A stretch of 64,000 nt of DNA from JANNSX01 sp046348995 (lineage in GTDB: Bacteria > Pseudomonadota > Alphaproteobacteria > Rhizobiales > Hyphomicrobiaceae): contig JAXMDB010000002.1 of assembly GCA_046348995.1 (NCBI GenBank), forward strand, positions 1-64,000. Reading direction: 5' to 3'. The notes beneath the pieces are model-generated. The model saw only the letters and a program-made list of their open reading frames with translations. It had not been told where the DNA came from and did no database searches. The first letter of the stretch is position 1, and every line of letters begins with the position of its first letter. Below are positions 54,718 to 62,891 of this stretch, in pieces. Both the position numbers and the translations under genes were made by a program.

Positions 54718-55149
54718 ATGCGGTTTAGACATTGGGGACACCTGCCGGTTGCGGCAGCTTTGGCGGTGCTGATTTCGGCGGCGCCAGGCCGGGCCGAGGA
54801 GACCGAGCCCGCCATCGATTGCAATAATGCATCGAGCACGGTCGAGATGAACTACTGCGGCGAGCAGGCTTACATGAAGGCCGACGACGAGCTCAATCGG
54901 GTCTACCAGCAAGTCGTCAAAGGGATCGACGCGCAGGACGACGCCGATGCCGATCGCCGCAAGCAATGGAAGGACACGCTGAAGGCGGCCCAGAAGGCCT
55001 GGATCGATTTCAAGGAGAAGGACTGCAACGAGCTGATCTACCTCGAGTGGGGCGGTGGCACGGGTGCGGCCTCGGCGAGCTACGGCTGTATGCTCAGCAA
55101 GACGGAAGCGCGCATCAAGGAGCTCAAAGAACGCTACGAGGTGCAGTAG
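54718..55149 (+). CDS. LprI-like secreted protein (DUF1311)
   Basis: 143 residues. Signal peptide FRHWGHLPVAAALAVLISAAPGRA, then the DUF1311 pattern DCNNASSTVEMNYCGEQAYMKADDELNRVYQQVV ... QKAWIDFKEKDCN ... SYGCMLSKTEARIKEL with four Cys that should make two disulfides. Some relatives inhibit lysozyme; the role here is unknown. GGGGAGGAG precedes the ATG. Confidence 0.88.
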   Translation: MRFRHWGHLPVAAALAVLISAAPGRAEETEPAIDCNNASSTVEMNYCGEQAYMKADDELNRVYQQVVKGIDAQDDADADRRKQWKDTLKAAQKAWIDFKEKDCNELIYLEWGGGTGAASASYGCMLSKTEARIKELKERYEVQ

Positions 55150-55151
55150 CC

Positions 55152-56273
55152 ATGATGCGTGAGGCCGATCCGATCGTGGCGGAGGTGGCGCGCTACGCCG
55201 AGCGCGAGCTCTGGCCCGCCGCGGCGCGGCACGACGAGGAGAGCCTGTGGGTCGGGCCGCATCTGCCGCGGTTGGCCGAGCTCGGCCTCATGGGCGCGAA
55301 CCTGCCCGCGGAGGTGGGCGGCGTGGAAGTCGGGGCGGAAGCCTTGCTCGAGGTGGTCGCCGCGATCGCCGGGGCCTGTCCGGCGACCGCCTCGATGCTG
55401 ACGGCGCACTATCTCGCGACCGATGCGATCCTCATCGGCGGCACGTCCGAGCAGCGGCAGCGGCTGTTGCCTAAGATGGCGGCGGGCTCACTCGGCGCGT
55501 TTGGTTTGACGGAGCCGGGTGCCGGCTCCAATCCCGCCGACATGACGTCGCGCGCCGAGCGCGTCGCCGGCGGCTATCGCCTGCGTGGGGCCAAGCAATT
55601 CATTTCCAATGCGGGCCACGCCGACACGATCGTGCTTTTCGTCAAGACGGATTTGGCGGACGGTGCACGCGGCATCTCGGCCTTCGCGGTGCCACGCACG
55701 ACGCCGGGCCTCGCGGTGGGATCGCCCGAGCGCACGATGGGGCTCAAAGGTGCGCACGTGTTTCCGCTGACCTTCGACATCGAGGTGCCGGAGGAGGCCC
55801 GACTCGGCGAGGAAGGTTCGGGTTTCCGCACCGCGATGAAAGTGCTCGACAACGGCCGCGTCGAGGTCGCCGCGATGGCGATCGGCATCGCGCGGCGGGC
55901 GCTGGGGTTGGCGGTCGCGTGGGCGAAAGAGCGCAAGATCGGCGGCAAGCCGCTCGCCGACAACCAGGGCATCCAGTGGACACTCGCCGACATGGCGGTC
56001 GATCTCGCCGCAGCCGAAGCGGTGTCGCGCGAGGCCGCTCAGAAGCGGGCAAGCGGCGAGCGGTTCTCGCGGGAAAGCGCCATAGCCAAGCTCGTCGCCT
56101 CCGAGATGGTTGGGCGTGTGACGGACGGCGCGCTGCAACTCCACGGCGGCTACGGCTTCACGCGCGATCTCGCCTTGGAGCGCCTCTGCCGCGACGTGCG
56201 GATCTTGCGCATCTACGAAGGCGCGAGCGAGATCCAGCGCACGATCATCGCGCGGGAGCTCTTGAAGGGGTGA
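55152..56273 (+). CDS. Acyl-CoA dehydrogenase
   Basis: 373 residues. Family blocks in order: GLMGANLPAEVGGVEVG, GAFGLTEPGAGSNPADM (FAD/substrate), FISNAGHAD, and ALQLHGGYGFTRDLALERLCRDVRILRIYEGASEIQRTII with the catalytic Glu in IYEG. FAD-dependent oxidation of an acyl-CoA at C2-C3, likely short-chain or branched. It begins 2 bases after the DUF1311 stop, so they share a transcript, though the functional tie is unclear. Confidence 0.92.
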   Translation: MMREADPIVAEVARYAERELWPAAARHDEESLWVGPHLPRLAELGLMGANLPAEVGGVEVGAEALLEVVAAIAGACPATASMLTAHYLATDAILIGGTSEQRQRLLPKMAAGSLGAFGLTEPGAGSNPADMTSRAERVAGGYRLRGAKQFISNAGHADTIVLFVKTDLADGARGISAFAVPRTTPGLAVGSPERTMGLKGAHVFPLTFDIEVPEEARLGEEGSGFRTAMKVLDNGRVEVAAMAIGIARRALGLAVAWAKERKIGGKPLADNQGIQWTLADMAVDLAAAEAVSREAAQKRASGERFSRESAIAKLVASEMVGRVTDGALQLHGGYGFTRDLALERLCRDVRILRIYEGASEIQRTIIARELLKG

Positions 56274-56368
56274 GTGCGGGAATTCAGTTGGCGAGGCGGT
56301 GCTGAGCGACAGGATTTTAGTGTTTTGAGTTGGTGAGCAATGAACTACGATGGCACCTCAAGGGGAGG

Positions 56369-56833
56369 TTAGTCGAATTGCCGACCAAACTGGTACAGAT
56401 AAGCATAAGAGAACGTGCAGAGAAGACCTAAGAACACCAGCGCCATGAAGGGTAAGATTTCGTAAGTGGGAGCGACAAAACCAAGTTTCACGCCATTTTG
56501 ATCGGAAACAAATGTGGGCAACGGGATGTTCAAAAGCATTCCGAACGCCCGCAAACCTCCAATGACGGTAATCGCAGCCGCAAATCTTCCCATTATTGTG
56601 ACGGGCGTAGGCAATACTTTCCAGACATACAAAATCGAAGCGGCTAGTGTGGAAAATCCGAGGCTCGCAATTACCAAGGCTAGTTTGATATGCACTTCGT
56701 CCAAGAGCGTCAGAACCTGTGACGGCACCAACGCAATCACTGCGCCCAGAACAGCAAATAGTATTAATCCTGTGGCGATGGCTACTTTAAGCCATAACGC
56801 ATTGTGCTGTTGGCGATCGACGAAAGGCCCCAC
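56369..56833 (-). CDS. Hypothetical four-helix membrane protein (low-GC module, gene 3)
   Basis: 154 residues from GTG 56833 (GGGGGAA upstream). Four hydrophobic helices at about 14-36, 48-72, 79-102 and 125-147, with short loops. It overlaps the previous gene by 52 bases in another frame. Clearly poorer in GC than both flanks. No family recognised. With the other two genes it forms a compact operon that may have been acquired together. Confidence 0.7.
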   Translation of the reverse strand: MGPFVDRQQHNALWLKVAIATGLILFAVLGAVIALVPSQVLTLLDEVHIKLALVIASLGFSTLAASILYVWKVLPTPVTIMGRFAAAITVIGGLRAFGMLLNIPLPTFVSDQNGVKLGFVAPTYEILPFMALVFLGLLCTFSYAYLYQFGRQFD

Positions 56834-57288
56834 TTATTCCCCCCGTATGCTCCGCTTACCTTCCGAGTCACGCTAAACGATGCGAATGCTACAAACCCCG
56901 ATGCGCAGCTCAGGAGCAGCCACATGAGGAAGTTTGCTCCGTTACTTTGCTCAAAGCTCACGCCTGCGAGGAAGACGCATACGATCGTATAAAGTGTTGA
57001 TGCAAGCGACACGCTCAGTAGGCCCACGATTGCAGTGGAGTGCTGGTTATCGCTCTTGACGCGACTGCCTAGTTTTGTTGGCGGGTCGACCAGTGCACCT
57101 AGGTCCCATGAGATTTCTCGTGTCTTTTCCTCCGTGCGTAGAGAGATCAGCAGCGGTTGCATCGGCGGTTCGGTAGTTAGTTTGATTAGCTTGATGTCGC
57201 CTGACGCAATGAAGTCATCTTCATCTTCAAGTTCAGACTTGTCAAGAAAGAAGCCAATATTCCGCTGCGTCGCGCTAGTCGGCGCCAT
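56782..57288 (-). CDS. Hypothetical two-helix membrane protein (low-GC module, gene 2)
   Basis: 168 residues. A soluble acidic N-terminal half (FFLDKSELEDEDDFIASGDIKLIKL) is followed by two transmembrane helices at about 85-110 and 118-140. It overlaps gene 1 by 14 bases and gene 3 by 52 bases, so all three are probably translated from one message. No homologous family is recognised by eye. Confidence 0.7.
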   Translation of the reverse strand: MAPTSATQRNIGFFLDKSELEDEDDFIASGDIKLIKLTTEPPMQPLLISLRTEEKTREISWDLGALVDPPTKLGSRVKSDNQHSTAIVGLLSVSLASTLYTIVCVFLAGVSFEQSNGANFLMWLLLSCASGFVAFASFSVTRKVSGAYGGNKWGLSSIANSTMRYGLK

Positions 57289-57973
57289 GTTTCTCTTCCT
57301 TGACTGTGAACGTATTGTCCGAGTCTTCCATCTGAATTAGCCTGCGACAGGCTTCTACTTTCTTATTGGCATTCTGACAGAGTGCCATAAGCTGGTCGAT
57401 ATCGTCTTCATCGAGCGCGATATCTAGCTGCGCCGATCGAGAATTTTCGGTGTACTCTATGTGGAGAGTGTGAGACACAATGGCGCCAAGAATAGCATCT
57501 CTTTGAACATTAAATACTGGCCGTATGTCAGTCAAGAGACGTGCGCTTGTAAACAACCTTGGATGCAGATAAGTTAGTTCGACTGCTTTTGAGGCGGCAA
57601 GGATTGCCCGCTCGTTCAGAAGACGAGAAAGCGCACTAAAGTGCGGCTCAAGTTGATCAACTCTAGATGCCCAGTCCTTTCGATTTGCCAGTCCAAGCTT
57701 GAGGGCTGAGACGACGTCCGAGCTGTCGCAAGCCATCCGATCCATTAGGCTTGCGAGACCATATGCCACTCGAAGAATGGAATCTGCCTGTCGATTGCTG
57801 TCGCTGACTTTCCGGGCCACAGCGCTTAGTCGCGACGCACGAACGGTAACTGATTTCAATTGAGCGATCGCAGACGCAACGCGATCAATCGCATCTGGGC
57901 TATCGCCGAAGGCAGCATCAAGTTCTGTCGCAAGCGCACTTGAAACGCTCAGCGGTGCTATCTTTCGGGTCAT
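57275..57973 (-). CDS. Hypothetical helical protein (low-GC module, gene 1)
   Basis: 232 residues, soluble and mostly helical (AIDRVASAIAQLKSVTVRASRLSAVARKV, RVDQLEPHFSALSRLLNERAILAASKAVEL), then a more beta-rich part (TLHIEYTENSRSAQLDIALDEDDIDQLMALC). No motif of a known enzyme. GGAAGG lies 10 bases before the ATG. First gene of the three. The 157 bases upstream, to the stop of the ATP-grasp gene at 58131, must hold its promoter; I see no clear one. Confidence 0.7.
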   Translation of the reverse strand: MTRKIAPLSVSSALATELDAAFGDSPDAIDRVASAIAQLKSVTVRASRLSAVARKVSDSNRQADSILRVAYGLASLMDRMACDSSDVVSALKLGLANRKDWASRVDQLEPHFSALSRLLNERAILAASKAVELTYLHPRLFTSARLLTDIRPVFNVQRDAILGAIVSHTLHIEYTENSRSAQLDIALDEDDIDQLMALCQNANKKVEACRRLIQMEDSDNTFTVKEEKHGAD

Positions 57974-58130
57974 CGACTTAAGAGCCTTCCCTTACCGAGT
58001 GGCGGGTCCACCAACAGCTGGGGGCCGACGCGCAGTAGGTAGTATTGATTACGATCTTTTCCGGGCGCTGCCAAGAACCAGATCAGCACAACGCCGTAAC
58101 GAAACGGAAAACGTGCGTAAATGGTTCCAT

Positions 58131-59585
58131 TTACAACATCTTCTGGATCGAGTTCGGGTCCGGGATCTCGATCTCGGGTGCGCCGTTGACGGACACCGTC
58201 TGGAACTTGCCGTTGATGGCGGAGGCCCAAGCCTTCGCCCGATCGGTCAGCTGGCGGTCGTCGGTCTGCATGCGGCCCCGGCTCACCAGGATCCCCATGT
58301 CGGCACCGTAGTAGCGATAGTCGCCGCCGGTGTAGACGCGCATGTAGAACGCCTCGTCCTCGTCCGACACGAGGAACCAGTCGATCGATTTGCGAACGAG
58401 CGAGATCTCGCCCTTCGCATCCATGCGCCAGATGCCCGACGCCGGCGCCTTCGAGATCAGCGCCACCTCGTCCTTGGGATACTTGAGGATGAGCTGGCTC
58501 CAGTTGTCGAACTCGCTCCAGCGCTGCTGGATCGCCGGGATGTCGGCCTCGTAATCGATGTCCATGAATTCCAACATATGGAACAGGAACATCGGGCAGC
58601 CGCCATAGGTCGAGGTGATGAGGTTCGTCAGCGGCGAGGCACCGGAGATGCGCGGATTGATCTCGCCCAGATACACCTCACGCGTGTCAGTATCGATGAG
58701 GAAGTCCATGCAGAACGCGCCCTTGTAGCCGACCTCGTAGAGACGCTTGCCGAGCCTCTGCGCCATCTTGAGAACGGCCTTGCGCTCCTTACCGTAGCCG
58801 GTCGTGAACGCGTCGTTGCCGCACCAGCCGCCCTTGTAGGGGGTGAGCTCGCCGAAGCCGGTGATGTCGATCTGCATCGGTCCGACGAGCGTGCCGTGCC
58901 GCGTCGCTACGGCTTCGAGCGTGCCCGGCAGGTGATTGATGCGCTTCATCACCTTGAGCTCTTCGCCGACGAGCTTGTCGGACCACTTCTTCCAGTCGGC
59001 GTCCGACTTGATGAAGAAGGTGGTGCGGCCGGAGTCGCCGTAGGGAAGCTGCACGACGAGATCGCTGCCGAGCTTGGCGGAGGCAGCGAGCTTCTTGAGA
59101 GCCGAATAGCTCTTGGCGCGGCCGAGCACGTTGGGAGCGCTTTGAATTCCCGCCTCGTTGCCGAGTTGCGTCGTGACGATCTTGGAATCGATGTGCGTGC
59201 GCAGCTTCGCCGGCGGCAGCGCCACCTCGCAGCCGAGCTCGCGGGCGAGCTGCTCGCTCTCCTCGTCGAACATGACCATCAGAATCTTGCCTGGGCCCCG
59301 CTCCTTGATGCGCTTCCTGACCTCTTTGTGCCGGAGCAGGTAGTTGTTCACGTCCTCGATGGACTTGAACTCGTGTGGCCCGTGCTCGCGCGGCACCGTC
59401 ACTTTCGGATGCGTGCCGTCGAAGGAGTCGAAGTAGTTGATGTACTCGAACTTGTTGATCCAGCGTCCAAGACCCAGCAGGTTGAACGGTGTCGGCGAGA
59501 CGAAATAGATCGGCGTCTGGTTCTTGCGGAAGAACTTGTAGATTTCCGACAGCGTACGGAGCTTCGGCTTCTTCGACGTTTTCAT
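58131..59585 (-). CDS. ATP-grasp domain protein, biotin-carboxylase-like
   Basis: 484 residues. ATP-grasp features: a nucleotide-binding loop VVQLPYGDSGRTTFFI, the GEELKVMKRINH strand and the metal site FCMDFLIDTDTREVYLGEINPRISGASPL (Asp, Glu, Asn). It probably ligates a carboxylate to an amine or thiol, but neither substrate is evident. The C-terminal 120 residues are a separate domain with IDWFLVSDEDEAFYMRVYTGGDYRYYGADMGIL. The ATG at 59585 has GGGGAG upstream. The stop marks the border of the low-GC block. Confidence 0.85.
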   Translation of the reverse strand: MKTSKKPKLRTLSEIYKFFRKNQTPIYFVSPTPFNLLGLGRWINKFEYINYFDSFDGTHPKVTVPREHGPHEFKSIEDVNNYLLRHKEVRKRIKERGPGKILMVMFDEESEQLARELGCEVALPPAKLRTHIDSKIVTTQLGNEAGIQSAPNVLGRAKSYSALKKLAASAKLGSDLVVQLPYGDSGRTTFFIKSDADWKKWSDKLVGEELKVMKRINHLPGTLEAVATRHGTLVGPMQIDITGFGELTPYKGGWCGNDAFTTGYGKERKAVLKMAQRLGKRLYEVGYKGAFCMDFLIDTDTREVYLGEINPRISGASPLTNLITSTYGGCPMFLFHMLEFMDIDYEADIPAIQQRWSEFDNWSQLILKYPKDEVALISKAPASGIWRMDAKGEISLVRKSIDWFLVSDEDEAFYMRVYTGGDYRYYGADMGILVSRGRMQTDDRQLTDRAKAWASAINGKFQTVSVNGAPEIEIPDPNSIQKML

Positions 59586-59703
59586 GGCGTCTCCCCAACG
59601 GGCTCTGCGGCCCTCTCCGCGCCCATGATGGCGGAGATTGCTTGCGCTGAGAAGCAAGCCGTGCGATCCGCGCGACGCATGGTTACCGCGAGGGGAGGCG
59701 GCT

Positions 59704-60144
59704 TTGGCTCGCAGCATCGGACGCGTCGTGTGGGTCGCCATCGCCTTCGTGTTTGCCGTGTTGTCGGGGTTGGCCGTGTTCGGATTTGTCGGGCTCGAGC
59801 GGGTGACAGCCGCCATGCAGGGCCAGCCGCAAGAGGCCGGCGAGCTCGGTCAATGGGTCGACATCGCCAATGCGGCGTGGGGGATCGGCCAGTGGGGCGC
59901 GGCGCTTTCGATCGTGCCGGCGCTCGTCGCGGTGCTCATCGGGGAGCTCGCGCACATCCGCTCGCTCGTCTACTGGGTCGCAGCGGGTGGGATGGCCGCC
60001 GTCGCGGTACCGGTGCTCGACGGCCTTGCAACGTCGTCCGCAACTGAGCTGGCGCTGCCGGCGACCACCTTGCTGCAGCTTCTCGCCACCGCCGGCTTTG
60101 CCGCTGGCGTCGTCTATTGGGCCCTCGCCGGGCGGCGCTCCTGA
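59704..60144 (+). CDS. Small hypothetical integral membrane protein
   Basis: 146 residues with four hydrophobic segments (about 7-28, 56-75, 82-100 and 113-138). The TTG at 59704 is chosen because GGGGAGG lies 6 bases upstream. Earlier in-frame starts lack a ribosome site. No family recognised. Divergent from the ATP-grasp gene. Confidence 0.7.
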   Translation: MARSIGRVVWVAIAFVFAVLSGLAVFGFVGLERVTAAMQGQPQEAGELGQWVDIANAAWGIGQWGAALSIVPALVAVLIGELAHIRSLVYWVAAGGMAAVAVPVLDGLATSSATELALPATTLLQLLATAGFAAGVVYWALAGRRS

Positions 60145-60158
60145 TCGCGATTACGCAG

Positions 60159-60180
60159 TTGCAACAAATATTTGTTGCAA
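60159..60180. promoter_or_regulatory. Perfect 22-bp palindrome, candidate operator
   Basis: TTGCAACAAAT followed at once by its exact inverse. It runs on into TGCACAAC, giving overlapping TTGC/GCAA and TGCA elements. It sits 59 bases before the start at 60239 and 15 bases after the preceding stop. TGC/GCA dyads of this kind are bound by PhaR-type polyhydroxyalkanoate regulators, but the match is only by eye. Confidence 0.5.
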
Positions 60181-60238
60181 TGCACAACGCTTTCGGCGGA
60201 CAATGCGCCCTGTAAAGCGTCATGGAGTAGATACACCG

Positions 60239-60745
60239 ATGGCCAGCGACCGGTCGGACCCGTTCCGGATGTGGAGCGACCTCGCGCTCATGGGCGTCAA
60301 AGCCTATGCGTCCACCATGGCGACCGGCCTCGAGACGGCCTCTCGCATGATGCCGGCGGCTCGGGCATTTCCGGCGCCAGCGATCCGCCGCAGAGAGCCG
60401 ATGGCGATGTGGCCGGCGGCCGGCTCGTTCGGCTCCAACAACGCGGTCGGCGCCTGGGTCGAGGCCACGCAAACGATGATGGGCGTATCGCGGCGGCCGT
60501 CCTTTCCGTTTGCGATGCCGTGGCCGTCCATGCCGTGGCCTCAGCTCATGACGGGGCCGGCGGCCTGGCCGATGGGCCTGCCGTGGGCCGCCCCGTTCGC
60601 CTGGCCGATGTCTGGCGGCCGGTTTCCGTTCGCCCCCTTCGCCGCGACGCCGTCCTTGGCCGATCCGTTCCAGCTGATGCGGCTCATGAGCCCGATGCTG
60701 CTGCCGATCGCGACGACCGCCGCGTCGTCGTGGCGCTATCATTGA
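60239..60745 (+). CDS. Met/Pro/Trp-rich protein, possibly polymer-granule associated
   Basis: 168 residues with no charged core after residue 55: repeats of PFAMPWPSMPWPQLM, GPAAWPMGLPWAAPFAWPM and FPFAPFAATPSL. The N-terminus (DPFRMWSDLALMGVKAYASTMATGLETASRMM) is an amphipathic helix reminiscent of phasins. No signal peptide. A surface-binding role on polyhydroxyalkanoate granules is a guess from composition and from the upstream palindrome. Confidence 0.55.
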   Translation: MASDRSDPFRMWSDLALMGVKAYASTMATGLETASRMMPAARAFPAPAIRRREPMAMWPAAGSFGSNNAVGAWVEATQTMMGVSRRPSFPFAMPWPSMPWPQLMTGPAAWPMGLPWAAPFAWPMSGGRFPFAPFAATPSLADPFQLMRLMSPMLLPIATTAASSWRYH

Positions 60746-60782
60746 TTTCAGCGATTTCGACCCTGCGACGGACGCCGAAAAT

Positions 60783-61388
60783 CTATCGGCAGTGGTCGGG
60801 CCTCAGCTGATCGGTGCTCGCGTCGACGGATCGGAGGGGCGGCGAGACGAAGCGCTTCGCACGCACCGAGGCCAGCGGCAGAATCCACCGGGGCACACGG
60901 CTGGCATAATCCTCGTATTCGGCGCCGAAGGTCTCGCGCAGCGCGGCCTCCTCTTGGCGTATGACCAGGATGTTCATCGCCACGACATAGGCGATCACCG
61001 CGACGACGGCTGCGAGCGGCGACCACAGGGCCCAAGCGCTGAGGGGCAGAAGAAAGCACACGTACATTGGATTGCGGCTGACGGCGAACAGGCCGGTCGA
61101 AACGAGATGCCGGGGCTCGTCGAAGCGTTGTGCCTTGAGGGCCAGATTCATCCGCCACTGTATGAAGACGATGGTGAGGAAGAACAGCGCGATACTGGCC
61201 AGGAGAAGGTAGGTGTCGTAACCGAGTTGCAGGATATCGGTACCGGCCCCGGGCTCGGCCAAGACCGTGAGGCAAAAGGCCAAAGCAAAGCTGAGCCAGC
61301 TGATCCAGCTGCTGGCGTGAACGTTGAAGCTCAGCTTGGGACGGCGATTTGGCAACTTCAAATTGTCTGGTTCGAGCCTGCCGGTCAT
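60783..61388 (-). CDS. Isoprenylcysteine carboxyl methyltransferase-type membrane protein
   Basis: 201 residues. Four or five membrane helices, then the ICMT/PEMT cofactor region LVSTGLFAVSRNPMYVCFLLPL and LVIRQEEAALRETFGAEYEDYASRVPRWIL (RNPxY, E-E, GxxYxxY). Bacterial members methylate lipids or isoprenoid compounds with SAM. The ATG at 61388 is chosen because the longer frame upstream crosses the promoter region of argG. Confidence 0.88.
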   Translation of the reverse strand: MTGRLEPDNLKLPNRRPKLSFNVHASSWISWLSFALAFCLTVLAEPGAGTDILQLGYDTYLLLASIALFFLTIVFIQWRMNLALKAQRFDEPRHLVSTGLFAVSRNPMYVCFLLPLSAWALWSPLAAVVAVIAYVVAMNILVIRQEEAALRETFGAEYEDYASRVPRWILPLASVRAKRFVSPPLRSVDASTDQLRPDHCR

Positions 61389-61666
61389 GCGAGCCCCACG
61401 TATCCCACATGCTTTGCTAGCAAGATTCGCTCCATTGCAGAAATTGTACTTCAGTAGAAGGACGGATAGTCGCGCCAGCGCTCCCCGCTCAGGGCCATCG
61501 GCGCCCGAGGTCGCTCCCCCTTGTGGGGAGCCTTGCGGAGGGGGTATCTGAAGCAACCCCAGCCGGGCGCGCGCTTCTCAAGCAACCCGCACCTCCCCGC
61601 CCCAGGGCAGGGCAAAACAAACGGATCGAGCGCTCGAGGCTCGTGCCGCCTGCATCAGGAATTCAC

Positions 61667-62890
61667 ATGGCAAAGTTGAAGTCGATCAAGAAAGTCGTGC
61701 TCGCCTACTCGGGCGGCCTCGATACCTCCATCATCTTGAAGTGGCTGCAAACGGAATACGACGCCGAGGTCGTGACCTTCACGGCTGATCTCGGCCAAGG
61801 CGGCGAGCTCGAGCCGGCGCGCGCCAAGGCCGAGCTGCTCGGCATCAAGAAGAAGAACATCTACGTCGAGGACGTGCGCGAGGAGTTCGTGCGCGACTTC
61901 GTGTTCCCGATGTTCCGCGCCAACGCGCTCTACGAGGGCGTGTATCTGCTCGGCACCTCGATCGCCCGACCGCTGATCGCCAAGCGCCTGATCGAGATCG
62001 CCAAGGAGACCGGCGCCGACGCGGTCGCTCACGGCGCGACCGGCAAGGGCAACGACCAGGTCCGCTTCGAGCTGACGTCCTATGCGCTGAACCCCGACAT
62101 CAAGATCGTGGCCCCCTGGCGCGAGTGGGCCTTCAAGTCGCGCGAGCAGCTCATCGAGTTCGCCGAGAAGCACCAGATCCCGATCGCCAAGGACAAGCGC
62201 GGCGAGGCGCCGTTCTCTGTCGATGCGAACCTGTTGCACTCCTCCTCCGAGGGCAAGGTGCTCGAGGACCCCGACGTCGAGCCGCCGCCCTACGTGTTTC
62301 AGCGCACGATCGCGCCGGAGGATGCGCCCGACGCGCCGACGGTGGTGACCATCGGTTTCGCGAAGGGCGACGCGGTTTCGGTCGACGGCAAGAAACTGTC
62401 GCCAGCGACGCTGCTGACGAAGCTCAACGAGCTCGGCCACGACAACGGCATCGGCCGCATCGACCTCGTCGAGAATCGCTTCGTCGGCATGAAGTCGCGC
62501 GGCATCTACGAGACGCCCGGCGGCACGATCCTGCTGGCGGCGCATCGCGCGATCGAGAGCCTGACGCTCGATCGCGGCGCGGCGCATCTCAAAGACGAGC
62601 TGATGCCGCGCTACGCCGAGCTCATCTACAACGGCTTCTGGTATTCGCCGGAGCGGCTGATGCTGCAGGCGCTCATCGACAAGAGCCAGGAGCAGGTCGA
62701 GGGCGAGGTGCGTCTGAAGCTCTACAAGGGCAACGTCATCGTGACGGGCCGCAAGAGTCCGAAGTCGCTCTATTCGACCCAGCTCGTCACCTTCGAGGAC
62801 GATCGCGGCGCGTACGATCAGAAGGACGCCGAAGGCTTCATCCGGCTGAATGCGCTCAGGCTACGGACGTTGGGCAAGCGGGGGCGGTAG
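61667..62890 (+). CDS. argG: Argininosuccinate synthase
   Basis: 407 residues, full length. It joins citrulline and aspartate with ATP in arginine synthesis. The PP-loop VVLAYSGGLDTSIILKWL, the substrate region YLLGTSIARPLIAKRLIEIA and AHGATGKGNDQVRFEL are unmistakable. AGGA lies 6 bases before the ATG. Confidence 0.97.
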   Translation: MAKLKSIKKVVLAYSGGLDTSIILKWLQTEYDAEVVTFTADLGQGGELEPARAKAELLGIKKKNIYVEDVREEFVRDFVFPMFRANALYEGVYLLGTSIARPLIAKRLIEIAKETGADAVAHGATGKGNDQVRFELTSYALNPDIKIVAPWREWAFKSREQLIEFAEKHQIPIAKDKRGEAPFSVDANLLHSSSEGKVLEDPDVEPPPYVFQRTIAPEDAPDAPTVVTIGFAKGDAVSVDGKKLSPATLLTKLNELGHDNGIGRIDLVENRFVGMKSRGIYETPGGTILLAAHRAIESLTLDRGAAHLKDELMPRYAELIYNGFWYSPERLMLQALIDKSQEQVEGEVRLKLYKGNVIVTGRKSPKSLYSTQLVTFEDDRGAYDQKDAEGFIRLNALRLRTLGKRGR

Positions 62891-62891
62891 G

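Noticed and set aside
57970..58230. Open frame of 86 codons on the - strand upstream of the low-GC module
   Set aside because: Its first third lies inside the 3' end of the ATP-grasp gene in another frame; no ribosome site. The part ending GPQLLVDPPLGKGRLLSR could be a fragment of a lost gene but cannot be supported.
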